Shown here in pieces: positions 51,512 through 62,210 of a DNA stretch of 64,000 nt. The notes under the pieces are model-generated. The model was not told the DNA's origin, did no database searches, and was given only the letters and a program-made list of their open reading frames with translations. Position 1 is the stretch's first letter, and the number at the start of each line of letters is the position of its first letter. A program made the position numbers and the translations under genes. The stretch spans positions 1-64,000 of the forward strand of contig JALHOG010000019.1 in assembly GCA_022843125.1 (NCBI GenBank). The letters run 5' to 3'. The DNA comes from Ilumatobacteraceae bacterium. GTDB taxonomy: Bacteria > Actinomycetota > Acidimicrobiia > Acidimicrobiales > Ilumatobacteraceae.

Positions 51512-53200
51512 GTGGCTGACGACGTGAGCGGACGCGGAGGGCGGCGGGCGGGTTGGCGGCTGCTCGGGCGGTTGCTGCGCGAGCAGCGGCGCGTGCTGGT
51601 GCCGGGCGTGATCGGTGGCCTGGTGTGGCAGGCCGCCGGGATCATCGTGCCCGTCATCATCGGCTGGATCATCGACGACGGCATCACGGCCGGTGATCGT
51701 CGGGTGGTCTGGACCGGGGTCGCCGTGATCGTCGGGGCGGGTGCGCTCGAGGCGATCGGCGCCGCGTTCCGCCATCGGGCTGCGTGCACGGCCGACGAAC
51801 TCGGGAAGGTGACGATGCGCGATGCGCTCGTCGCTGCCGCCGTGGCCGACGAGCGCGGGCCCGCCGCCGAGCTGTCACCCGGTGAGCTCCTCGGGCGCGC
51901 CACCGGCGACGTCGAGGAGCTCGGCTCGTTCCTCGACGCTGTGTCGCACACCGTCGCCCATCTCGTGGCGGTGCCCGCTGTCGTCGTGGTGCTGGCGTTC
52001 ATCGATTGGCCGCTCGCGCTGGTGGTGGGTGTGCTCGTGCCGGCGCTGGCGTTGACGATGTGGCGGTATTCGGCGTCGTGGGAAGTGCGCAGCGCCGAGG
52101 TGCGCCGGGCGTTCGACGCCGCCTCGGCAGCGTCAGAGGAACTGGTCGAGGGGTTCCGCGTGACCGCCGGTCTCGGCGTGTCCGACGTGATGGCCGATCG
52201 CTGTGCCGGGCGCTCCGAGGTGCTCCGCGCTGCGTCGGTGCGACGGGCACGGCTCTGGATGCTGTTCGAGCCGGTGGTCGAAGGGCTGTCGCTCGTCGCC
52301 GTGACCGTCGTGGTGTGGCTCGGTGGTCTGCGGGTGATCGACGGGCAGCTCTCGACCGGCGCGCTCGTCACCGCCGTCGGGTTGGCGCTGTTCCTCACCT
52401 GGCCGGTGCGGACGTTGGGGGAGCGGATCGTGACCGTGCAGATGGCGCTCGCGTCGGCTGCCCGGCTGGCCGAGCTGCTGTCGAGCGGGGCGCCAGCCCT
52501 GCACGACGACCGTGAGGCGCTCCCGCCGGACGGCGCCGCTCGCCCCGTCGGCGTCGAACTCGTCGACGTCGTCGTCGAGCGGCACGGGTCGCTCGTGATC
52601 GACCGTGCGACGGTGCACCTCACACCTGGCTCGTTCGCCGTGCTCACCGGTGAGGTCGGTGCCGGCAAGTCGACGCTGCTCGCTGCGCTCAGCGGGGAGA
52701 TCGAACTCGGATCCGGCGTGGTCCGTCTCGGCGGCGTCGACGTCGGCGACTGGTCCGGGGCGGCGCGCCGGCGAGCGGTGATCCGCGTCGGCCCGGCCCC
52801 GTTCCTGTTCGCCGGGTCGATCGCCGACAACGTCCGGTTCGGTGCACCGACGGCGTCCGACGGCGATGTGCGGCGGGCGCTGCTCACGGCCGACGCGCTC
52901 GAGTTCGTCGACGCGCTCCCTGACGGGGTCGACACCGTCCTCGGTGAGCGCGGCATCACGCTGTCGGGTGGGCAGCGGCAGCGGCTGGGACTAGCTCGCG
53001 CCCTGGCGGCCCAGCCCGATGTGCTGCTGCTCGACGGTGCGGTCAGCGCCGTCGATCCTGCCCGGGAGCTCCGGATCCTCGCAGCGATCACCGAGGCGTA
53101 TCGCGATCGGCTGGTCGTGGTGGTCACCACCCATCCCGACGCCGGCCGGCTCGCCACGGTCCACCTCGATCTCGCCCACCGGTCGCTGGCGGTGCGATGA
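51512..53200 (+). CDS. ABC exporter-fold transporter subunit 1 (degenerate ATP site)
   Basis: A 562-residue half-transporter: six membrane helices (~25-300) and an ATPase domain (~345-562). Walker A 'GEVGAGKSTLL' and signature 'LSGGQRQRL' are intact, but Walker B reads 'VLLLDGAVSAVD', with Gly in place of the catalytic Glu, the Q-loop Gln is missing ('VGPAPFLF'), and the switch reads 'TTHPD'. It therefore contributes a non-hydrolytic ATP site. It overlaps subunit 2 (ATGA), with which it must form a heterodimer. In this iron operon it may move siderophores (IrtAB-like import or export); it has no siderophore-interaction domain. Confidence 0.88.
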   Translation: MADDVSGRGGRRAGWRLLGRLLREQRRVLVPGVIGGLVWQAAGIIVPVIIGWIIDDGITAGDRRVVWTGVAVIVGAGALEAIGAAFRHRAACTADELGKVTMRDALVAAAVADERGPAAELSPGELLGRATGDVEELGSFLDAVSHTVAHLVAVPAVVVVLAFIDWPLALVVGVLVPALALTMWRYSASWEVRSAEVRRAFDAASAASEELVEGFRVTAGLGVSDVMADRCAGRSEVLRAASVRRARLWMLFEPVVEGLSLVAVTVVVWLGGLRVIDGQLSTGALVTAVGLALFLTWPVRTLGERIVTVQMALASAARLAELLSSGAPALHDDREALPPDGAARPVGVELVDVVVERHGSLVIDRATVHLTPGSFAVLTGEVGAGKSTLLAALSGEIELGSGVVRLGGVDVGDWSGAARRRAVIRVGPAPFLFAGSIADNVRFGAPTASDGDVRRALLTADALEFVDALPDGVDTVLGERGITLSGGQRQRLGLARALAAQPDVLLLDGAVSAVDPARELRILAAITEAYRDRLVVVVTTHPDAGRLATVHLDLAHRSLAVR

Positions 53201-54954
53201 CCGACGGCGCCGCACCGATCCCGCTGCGGAGAGGTGCGGGCGCGCGCCTGCTCGGTCCGCTGCTCCGCTGCCAATGGCGGCGGCTCGCCGTCGTCGTCGT
53301 GATCATCGGGGTCTCGGCGGTGGCGACGGCGGCGGTCCCGGTGCTCGTGGAGCGCGCCGTCGACGCAGCGGATCGTCGGGATCGGTCGGCCCTGCTCTCG
53401 GCCACGGGCTGGTTCACGGCCGTCACGGTCGTCGGAGCGCTCGTGAACGGCGCACGCCTGTGGCTGGTCACGGTCGTCGGCCAGGACGCGCTCCACGGGG
53501 TGCGAACGCGAGCCACCCGCAGTCTGGGTTCGTTGCCGATCGCCGACTTCGAGCGGATCCGACGCGGCGACGTCGTCGCCCGTGTCACCAGCGACGTCGA
53601 CCGCCTGGAAAGCGCTGCGTCGGAAGGCGTGCCGTTCGTGGTGAGCGCCGGGGTGAACCTCGTCGCCGCGACGGTGGGGTTGGTGATCGTGTCGCCCACC
53701 CTGGCCCTGGTCGCCCTGATCGTGGTGCCGCCGATGGTGGCTGCGGCCCGCTGGCTCGTGACGCACAGTCGCGGCGTGTACCCGCGGGCACGACGCGTCA
53801 ACGGGGAGATGATCGCCGAGCTCGCCGAGACCGTCGAGGGCGCCGACGAGATCCGTGCCTTCGGTCGTGCCGGTGACCGGCGCCGACGTTTCCGGGAGTC
53901 CAACCGGCTCGCGGCCGAGGCGAGCCTCGCCGGCATGCGGATGCGGATGCGGTTCTACGCGATGACCACGATGAGCCAGTCGACCGTGACCGCGGTCGTG
54001 GTCGTGGTCGCCGCGACCATGGCGCTCGAGGGCAGTGTGAGCGCCGGCGTGGTCGCCGCAGCGGTCGTGGGCGTGACCCGCGTGTTCGAGCCGCTCGCCG
54101 AGCTCGTGCAGTACATCGACCAGATCCAGTCGACCCGAGCGGCGCTCGACCGGGTCGCGGCTGTCGCGGAGCTCGGGCGTGGCGTCCCCGATGCGTCCGG
54201 TCGGTGGTCGCACGGTGGTCGCGACGCTGACGTGGACCTCGATGACGTGCACCTCGCTGACGTGGATCTCGACGACGTCTCGTTCGAGTACGTGTCAGGC
54301 CGCCCGGTCCTGCACGGTCTGACGCTGCACCTCGTCGCCGGCTCGACGACCGCGATCATCGGTGACACCGGAGCGGGCAAGTCGACGATCGCTCGGCTGA
54401 TCACCGGGCTCGCCGCGCCCACGGCCGGCACCGTCCGGGTCGGTGGTGTCGGGATCGCTGTGCTGTCACCGCTCGATCGCCGCCGGCTGGTGGTCACCGT
54501 GCTGCAGGAGGGGTTCTGCGTCGACGGGACCGTCGCCGACAACGTCCGGCTCGCCGATCCTGCGGCGAGCGACGTGGCGGTGGTCGATGCGCTCCGGCAC
54601 TCGGGTGGTGACTGGTGGCGGAGGCTCCCTGACGGGCTCGACACCCGGGTCGGGACCGGTGGTCACTCGCTCTCGGACGGCGAGCGCCAGCTGCTCGCCC
54701 TCGCTCGTGTCGTGCTCCTCGACCCGCGCGTCGTCGTCCTCGACGAGGCGACGAGCCTGCTCGACCCCGACACCGAGGCGGAGGTGGCTGCAGCGCTCGA
54801 GCGCATCTTCGCCGACCGGACCGTCGTGATCATCGCCCACCGCAGAGCGACCGCCGCCCGTTGTTCACGCGTCGTCCACCTGGCGGCGGGTCGCGTCATC
54901 GCCGACGGTCCACCCGCGATCGTGCTCGCGAGCGATCATCCGGTGACCGGGTGA
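53197..54954 (+). CDS. ABC exporter-fold transporter subunit 2 (catalytic ATP site)
   Basis: A 585-residue half-transporter with six helices and an ATPase domain (~360-585). Walker A 'GDTGAGKSTIA', Q-loop 'VTVLQEGF', Walker B 'VVVLDEATSLLD' with catalytic Glu, and switch His 'IIAHRRATA' are all present, while the signature deviates ('LSDGERQLL'). In heterodimeric exporters the degenerate site pairs the poor Walker B of one subunit with the altered signature of the other, exactly as seen here. The 3' end overlaps the convergent binding-protein gene by 19 nt. Confidence 0.9.
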   Translation: MTDGAAPIPLRRGAGARLLGPLLRCQWRRLAVVVVIIGVSAVATAAVPVLVERAVDAADRRDRSALLSATGWFTAVTVVGALVNGARLWLVTVVGQDALHGVRTRATRSLGSLPIADFERIRRGDVVARVTSDVDRLESAASEGVPFVVSAGVNLVAATVGLVIVSPTLALVALIVVPPMVAAARWLVTHSRGVYPRARRVNGEMIAELAETVEGADEIRAFGRAGDRRRRFRESNRLAAEASLAGMRMRMRFYAMTTMSQSTVTAVVVVVAATMALEGSVSAGVVAAAVVGVTRVFEPLAELVQYIDQIQSTRAALDRVAAVAELGRGVPDASGRWSHGGRDADVDLDDVHLADVDLDDVSFEYVSGRPVLHGLTLHLVAGSTTAIIGDTGAGKSTIARLITGLAAPTAGTVRVGGVGIAVLSPLDRRRLVVTVLQEGFCVDGTVADNVRLADPAASDVAVVDALRHSGGDWWRRLPDGLDTRVGTGGHSLSDGERQLLALARVVLLDPRVVVLDEATSLLDPDTEAEVAAALERIFADRTVVIIAHRRATAARCSRVVHLAAGRVIADGPPAIVLASDHPVTG

Positions 54955-55613
54955 ACGGCGGTCGCGAGGCGTTCGAGGGCGCCGGGCGTGCGGGTGCCCC
55001 ACCACACGAGGTCCTTGCCGTCGACGAAGACGACGGGTGCGATCACCTCGAGTTCGGCCCGGTGGCGTTCGGCGAACGGGTACGGCTCTGACGGGGCGAG
55101 CACGACGGCGGGCCGTCGGGCCGCCGCGTCTTCCAGGGTGATGGTCGGGTAGGCGCCGTCATCTGCGAAGACGTTGGTGATGCCGAGCCGCGTCAGTACG
55201 TCCGACCCGTACGTCGGCGCGCCGAGCGCCATCCATGGGCGCTTCCAGATCGGCACGAACGCTCTCGACCGGGGCGGCACCGGCGCGGGGAGTGGGGGCA
55301 TCGTCCAGTCGACGCCGACGCGAGCCGCGAGTGGCTCGAGTTGCGCACCGACGTCGTCGACGGACGTGATTCGCAGGACCCACACGTCGACGCCGGCCGC
55401 AACCAGCGCGGCGTGATCCTCTCGGCGGTTCTCCTCGGCGTCGACGATGACGAGATCAGGGGCGAGGTCGACGATGGCAGCAAGGTCGGGGTCCTTCGTG
55501 CCGCCCACGTGACGCAGGTCGGGCTGCTCGCAGAAGCGGGTGCACGCCGCCGGTCGAACGTCCCAGTCGAGCAACGTCTCGGTCATCGAGGGCACGAGGC
55601 TGACGATCCGCAT
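54936..55613 (-). CDS. BtuF-like helical-backbone metal-receptor protein without signal peptide
   Basis: A 225-residue protein starting 'MRIVSLVPSMTETL', the usual first strand of cobalamin/siderophore-binding domains, with 'IVDLAPDLVIVDAEENR', 'GITNVFADDGAYPTITLED' and 'RRPAVVLAPSEPYPF'. There is no signal peptide or lipobox, and the ORF has room for only four more residues (GTG/ATG 55625). It may act in the cytoplasm, for example as a cobalamin or metallophore carrier. It is convergent with the ABC pair and divergent from furA, so it could share furA control. Confidence 0.78.
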   Translation of the reverse strand: MRIVSLVPSMTETLLDWDVRPAACTRFCEQPDLRHVGGTKDPDLAAIVDLAPDLVIVDAEENRREDHAALVAAGVDVWVLRITSVDDVGAQLEPLAARVGVDWTMPPLPAPVPPRSRAFVPIWKRPWMALGAPTYGSDVLTRLGITNVFADDGAYPTITLEDAAARRPAVVLAPSEPYPFAERHRAELEVIAPVVFVDGKDLVWWGTRTPGALERLATAVHPVTG

Positions 55614-55677
55614 GTCGTGATTCAACCAGTGCGACGGGCGTGACGCCCGATGACGGTGTTCTTGACGAATCTAATTC

Positions 55678-55706
55678 TTGACTCAGTCCACAATCGGGCG
55701 TATGGT
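55678..55706 (+). promoter_or_regulatory. furA promoter, leaderless
   Basis: TTGACT (55678-55683), 17 bp, TATGGT (55701-55706), ending 6 nt before ATG 55713. Mycobacterial furA is also transcribed without a leader. The A/T-rich AATCTAATTCTTGACTC over the -35 is the likely FurA site. Confidence 0.6.
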
Positions 55707-55712
55707 CCAACC

Positions 55713-58444
<2,732 letters not shown>

Positions 58445-58454
58445 TCGGCTGCCG

Positions 58455-58487
58455 TCAGGAGGGCGGCCAATCGGGTCGCCCTCCTGA
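58455..58487 (+). terminator. katG terminator hairpin
   Basis: TCAGGAGGGCG (58455-58465) and CGCCCTCCTGA (58477-58487) form an 11-bp perfect stem with an 11-nt loop, directly after the katG stop. Confidence 0.75.
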
Positions 58488-58503
58488 AGCATTACTTCCG
58501 CCT

Positions 58504-58531
58504 TGTATTAGGGTGACCTAACACCTACTCT
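58504..58531 (+). promoter_or_regulatory. Promoter with perfect DtxR/IdeR-like palindrome (heme operon)
   Basis: TTAGG-GTGA-CCTAA (58508-58521) is the best match in the window. TTGTAT (58504-58509), 16 bp, TACTCT (58526-58531) form a promoter whose start point falls at GTG 58540. Confidence 0.7.
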
Positions 58532-58549
58532 TCACATCTGTGAAGAGTA
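58526..58549 (+). promoter_or_regulatory. 24-nt perfect palindrome over the -10 and start codon
   Basis: TACTCTTCACA-TC and its exact complement TGTGAAGAGTA: 11-bp arms with a 2-nt centre. It covers the -10 box, the transcription start and GTG 58540. It may bind a second regulator or fold in the mRNA and mask initiation. Confidence 0.75.
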
Positions 58550-59097
58550 CGGAACCCCACGCCCGAGCCGTCGAGGCCCATCGGTTGGCTGCATGTCTGG
58601 TGCACTCCGTGGTCGGGGCGGTCGCCATCGTCGTCACATCGTCCGGCGAGCGCTTGCTGGTCGCACACCACCGCACCGATGCGAGCCTCGACCCGTGCCA
58701 GCTCCGCGCCGGGCTCACTGCGCCCACCCGGCTGGGGGTGCCACATCTCGCTGATGTCGTGACGACGATCGAGATCGCGGGCGGCCTCGTCGACATCGGT
58801 GGCGGGCTCTATCAGCGCAGCCATCCCGGCGCCCACGACGAGCGCTGGTTCGTCACGCCGCTCGCAGCCGACCGCGTCGCGACGATCGTCGCCGAGTGCC
58901 CGCTCCAACTGCCCGACGGGTCGATCAGCGTACGCGTGGTCGCCGACACCGTCCTCGCGGTCAGCGCCGTGTGCCTCGTCGCCGGACCGGGTTTCGGCTA
59001 CCGCCTCGACGAGGCGGCGTTCTGGCTGCACGCGGCCTGTCTCGTCGACGAACTGATCGACGGGTCGATGAGCACCGGTGCGCCGCGGACCGCATGA
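58540..59097 (+). CDS. Unknown protein heading the heme/iron operon
   Basis: A 185-residue protein with no signal peptide or membrane helix. 'SSGERLLVAHHRTDASLDPC', 'GLVDIGGGLYQRSHPGAHDERWFV' and 'GPGFGYRLDEAAFWLHAAC' contain several His, two of the three Cys and aromatic residues that might bind heme or metal, but no family was recognised. It is coupled to hmuT (ATGATG overlap), and its promoter carries the best IdeR-like box, so a role in heme or iron use is inferred. The GTG start fits a leaderless mRNA. Confidence 0.75.
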   Translation: MKSTEPHARAVEAHRLAACLVHSVVGAVAIVVTSSGERLLVAHHRTDASLDPCQLRAGLTAPTRLGVPHLADVVTTIEIAGGLVDIGGGLYQRSHPGAHDERWFVTPLAADRVATIVAECPLQLPDGSISVRVVADTVLAVSAVCLVAGPGFGYRLDEAAFWLHAACLVDELIDGSMSTGAPRTA

Positions 59098-60170
59098 TGC
59101 GCTCCCGCCCGTGGCTCCTCGCCGCCGTGCTCGGCGCAGCCATGGTGTCCGCGTGTGCCGACCCGGCACGGCCCGAGGCGGCGACGACCGTGCTGGTGCC
59201 GACCGTGCGGTCCACCACTGCGCCGCCGACCGCTCCGTCGCTGACGAGTGCCCCAGCCTCGTCACCGCCCACCGAACCAGCGACGACGGAACCGGCTGAG
59301 TTCCAGCTGCCCGTGACGATCACGGACGGGACAGGCACGCAGGTCACCATCGAGTCGATCGACCGGATCGTGCCCGTCGACGGCGACCTCGCCGAGATCG
59401 TCTTCGCGCTCGGGCTCGGCGACCGGGTGGTGGCAACCGACCTGTCCGCCACCTATCCGCCCGAGGTCGACGGCGTCCCCGACATCGGCTATCAGCGTGC
59501 GCTCAACGCCGAGCCGATCGCTGCCGTCGAGCCGACGGTCGTGCTCGCCACCGACCTTGCACAACCGGTCGAGACGCTCGAGCAGCTCCGCGATCTCGGC
59601 ATCGCCGTCGTCGTGATCGACCGCGAGTTCACCCTCGACGGCCCCGCCCGCAAGGTGATGGCGGTCGCCGAGGCGCTCGGTGTGCCCGAGCGAGGGCGAG
59701 CGCTGGCCGCCGCAATGGGCGCCGAGCTCGATGCGGCCCTGGCGCGCACCGCCGCTGCCGTCGATCGACCGCGCGTGCTCGTGCTCTACCTGCGCGGCGA
59801 ACAGACCCAGCTGATCTTCGGGGCAGGGACGGGGGTCGACGTGATCCTGCCGGCAGTCGGGGCGGTCGACGTCGCCGCCGAACTCGGCGTCGAGGGCACC
59901 CGCCAGCTCACCGCCGAGGCCGTGCTCAACGCCGACCCGGAGGTACTGATCGTCACCACCACCGGCCTGGCGTCGGTCGGCGGTCTCGATGGCTTCCTCG
60001 CGCTCCCCGGCATCGCGCAGACCCCTGCCGGTGAGGCCGGCCGCGTCCTCGTCTACGAGGACCAGTTCCTGCTCGGTCTCGGGCCGCGCTTCGGTCGGCT
60101 CGTGTCGCAGCTGGCCGCCGACCTGCACCCCGACTTCCCATCAGATCTCCCGTCAACGAGCACCCCGTGA
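59094..60170 (+). CDS. hmuT: Hemin ABC transporter substrate-binding lipoprotein (HmuT-like)
   Basis: A 358-residue protein. Signal with lipobox 'LLAAVLGAAMVSAC' (Cys ~21), Thr/Pro linker, then the binding domain from ~80. 'GDRVVATDLSATYPPEVDGV', 'DIGYQRALNAEPIAAVEPTVVLATD' and 'TLEQLRDLGIAVVVID' are marks of HmuT/BhuT heme receptors, in which the Tyr and 'DIGYQRALNAE' region lie at the heme site. No heme permease is adjacent; the FecCD pair at 42.5 kb or genes outside the window must serve. With MhuD 1.5 kb downstream this forms a heme capture-and-degradation route. Confidence 0.85.
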   Translation: MMRSRPWLLAAVLGAAMVSACADPARPEAATTVLVPTVRSTTAPPTAPSLTSAPASSPPTEPATTEPAEFQLPVTITDGTGTQVTIESIDRIVPVDGDLAEIVFALGLGDRVVATDLSATYPPEVDGVPDIGYQRALNAEPIAAVEPTVVLATDLAQPVETLEQLRDLGIAVVVIDREFTLDGPARKVMAVAEALGVPERGRALAAAMGAELDAALARTAAAVDRPRVLVLYLRGEQTQLIFGAGTGVDVILPAVGAVDVAAELGVEGTRQLTAEAVLNADPEVLIVTTTGLASVGGLDGFLALPGIAQTPAGEAGRVLVYEDQFLLGLGPRFGRLVSQLAADLHPDFPSDLPSTSTP

Positions 60171-60190
60171 ACACCAGGAGCCACCGATCC

Positions 60191-61666
60191 ATGCAGCGAA
60201 CATCCATCACCGCCACCGTCGTCGCACTCGCACTCGCACTCGCCCTCGCCGCGTGCGGTGGCAGCGACGACACCGCCGTCGATGCAGCCGACACGGCGAC
60301 CGCCGCCGCGACGATCCCCGACACCACGACAGCGCCGACGACGAGCCCTGCGACGACCGCGGCTCCCGCAGGCGCGTTCCCGGTCACGATCGAGCACAAG
60401 TACGGCGAGACCACGATCGACGCCGAGCCCGCGCGCGTCGTGTCGATCGGTTACGGCGAGCACGACGGGTTGCTCTCGCTCGGGGTGATTCCTGTCGCCG
60501 TGCGCGACTGGTACGGCGAGCAGCCCTACGCCACCTGGCCGTGGGCCCAGGACGCGCTCGGCGACGCAACGCCCGAGATGCTGCCGAGCACCGAGCTCAA
60601 CTTCGAGCAGATCGCGGCGCTCCAGCCCGACCTGATCCTCGGCATCTCGTCAGGGATGACCGATGCCGACTTCGCGACGCTCTCGGCGATCGCGCCGACC
60701 GTCGCACAGCCGGGCGACTACGTCGACTACGGAACCCCGTGGGACGTGTCGCTGGAGATGACGGGACGCGCCGTCGGCAAGAGCGCCGAGGCCGAGCAGG
60801 TGATCGCCGACACGAAGCAGCTGTTCGCCGATGCGATCGCCGAGCATCCGGAGTTCGCCGGCGCCACCGCATCGGTCGCGTTCTACTTCCAGGACCAGAC
60901 CGGCGCCTACGCCTCGGAGGACGTCCGCAGCCGAGCGCTGGCCGACCTCGGCTTCGTGATCCCCACCGAGATCGACGAGCTGGCCGGCGACTCGTTCTTC
61001 GCCTCCTTCAGCGCCGAGGACCTGACCCCGATCGACACCGACGTGTTGATCTGGATCGGCCTCGACGAGACGGGACTCGACGAGGTGCGAGCGCTGCCCA
61101 CGCGCCCCGGCACGCGGGCGTACACCGAGGGTCGTGAGATCGTCGCCGACGACCTGCTCGGCGGGGCGTTCTCCCACTCGAGCCCGCTCAGCCTCGGGTA
61201 TGTGATCGACACCCTCGTGCCCGAACTCGCCCTCGCCGTCGACGGCGACCCGGCGACCGCCGTGCCGTCCGCCGCGCAGATCGCGACCGATGCAGGTGGC
61301 GCTCCGGCGGTCGACACCGGCGGTGATGCCGAGCAGGCTGCATCCGACGTGTGGACGCTCGTGTTCGACTCGTCGATCGCGTACGACGCGAAGGCGCCGC
61401 ACATCGAGGACGCCCAAGCGCTGCAGGGCACGATCGAGGCCTACACGGCCGCCGGGGAACCGATGGGCGGCATCTCGCTCGCTCCGACCGCGGTGACCGT
61501 CGACGGTGACACGGCGACCGTGACGTACGACGTGATGTTCGGCGACAACGCGGCCTACACCGACCTCACGGGCGTCATCACCCTCGTCGACGGCACGTGG
61601 GTCGTGCCCCGCGCCGAGTTCTGCTCGTTCATGTCGTCGGCCCGCATCAGCTGCCCCGCGGGCTGA
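60191..61666 (+). CDS. Iron-siderophore-binding lipoprotein fused to a C-terminal Mtb12-like domain
   Basis: A 491-residue protein. Signal and lipobox 'VVALALALALAACGGS' (Cys ~22). Residues ~70-360 are a FepB-type receptor ('VVSIGYGEHDGLLSLGVIPVAV', 'ELNFEQIAALQPDLILGI', 'AFYFQDQTGAYASEDVRSRA'). After a linker, residues ~390-491 ('IEDAQALQGTIEAYTAAGEP', 'VTVDGDTATVTYDVMFGD', 'GTWVVPRAEFCSFMSS', 'ISCPAG') resemble the low-molecular-weight antigen Mtb12/NTF2-like secreted domain. I do not know this fusion from the family. ATG 60191 has AGGAG 10 nt upstream; GTG 60167 is an alternative. Confidence 0.8.
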   Translation: MQRTSITATVVALALALALAACGGSDDTAVDAADTATAAATIPDTTTAPTTSPATTAAPAGAFPVTIEHKYGETTIDAEPARVVSIGYGEHDGLLSLGVIPVAVRDWYGEQPYATWPWAQDALGDATPEMLPSTELNFEQIAALQPDLILGISSGMTDADFATLSAIAPTVAQPGDYVDYGTPWDVSLEMTGRAVGKSAEAEQVIADTKQLFADAIAEHPEFAGATASVAFYFQDQTGAYASEDVRSRALADLGFVIPTEIDELAGDSFFASFSAEDLTPIDTDVLIWIGLDETGLDEVRALPTRPGTRAYTEGREIVADDLLGGAFSHSSPLSLGYVIDTLVPELALAVDGDPATAVPSAAQIATDAGGAPAVDTGGDAEQAASDVWTLVFDSSIAYDAKAPHIEDAQALQGTIEAYTAAGEPMGGISLAPTAVTVDGDTATVTYDVMFGDNAAYTDLTGVITLVDGTWVVPRAEFCSFMSSARISCPAG

Positions 61667-61698
61667 CCCTCGATCCCGCACTGCGAAAGGACACCACC

Positions 61699-62028
61699 AT
61701 GACCGTCGTCAAGATCAACGCGATCGCCGTCCGGGAGGCGATGGGCCCCGAGCTGGAAGCCCGGTTCGCCGAACGGGCCCGACTCGTCGAGGACATGCCG
61801 GGCTTCGTCGGGTTCGAACTGCTCCGGCCGGTCGCCGGTGAGAGCCGGTACTTCGTCGTGACGCGCTGGGCCGACCACGACTCGTTCCGCGCGTGGGTCG
61901 GGAGCCAGCAGTTCCAGCAGGGTCACGCCCGCACCGACGCGCCCGACGGCCGGCCCGTCGCCGCCCACGCCGACCTGCTCGAGTTCGAGGTCGTCGAGCT
62001 CGCCCCCGCCGGCGCCGGTGACGGATGA
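61699..62028 (+). CDS. mhuD: MhuD-type heme-degrading monooxygenase
   Basis: A 109-residue ferredoxin-like (ABM fold) protein nearly collinear with M. tuberculosis MhuD. 'VVKINAIAV' provides the conserved Asn at position 7, 'PGFVGFELLRPVAGESRYFV' the central strands, and 'TRWADHDSFRAW' plus 'QQGHARTD' the Trp and heme-ligand His region. MhuD opens heme without releasing carbon monoxide and yields iron plus mycobilins. ATG 61699 follows GAAAGGA. It overlaps the next gene (ATGA). Confidence 0.9.
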   Translation: MTVVKINAIAVREAMGPELEARFAERARLVEDMPGFVGFELLRPVAGESRYFVVTRWADHDSFRAWVGSQQFQQGHARTDAPDGRPVAAHADLLEFEVVELAPAGAGDG

Positions 62029-62210
62029 ACTCGTTCGACGGATCGACGCACTGCCCGTGGTGCTTCGGCACGGGCGTCGCCCGCCTCTACGGCGTCGACG
62101 TCACGTGCGCCTGCGGAGCAAGCCTGATCGTCGGCGCCGGTGACGCCTCCGGCGCCGACGATCACCTTCGTCCCCGGCCTGCGTCGGCTCAACGGGGAGT
62201 TCGCAGGTGA
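62025..62210 (+). CDS. Small zinc-ribbon-like protein (61 residues)
   Basis: Starts at the ATG overlapping the mhuD stop: 'MNSFDGSTHCPWCFGTGVA' then 'DVTCACGASLIVG', giving Cys-x2-Cys and Cys-x-Cys, a compact metal site (zinc or Fe-S). The tail is basic and low in complexity. The stop overlaps the next gene. Position right after mhuD makes an iron/heme link possible, for instance electron or iron transfer, but this is inference. Confidence 0.6.
   Translation: MNSFDGSTHCPWCFGTGVARLYGVDVTCACGASLIVGAGDASGADDHLRPRPASAQRGVRR

Noticed and set aside
51388-54252. 954-codon minus-strand ORF opposite the ABC pair
   Set aside because: Low-complexity Arg/Ser/Thr product; the plus strand encodes two clear ABC half-transporters.
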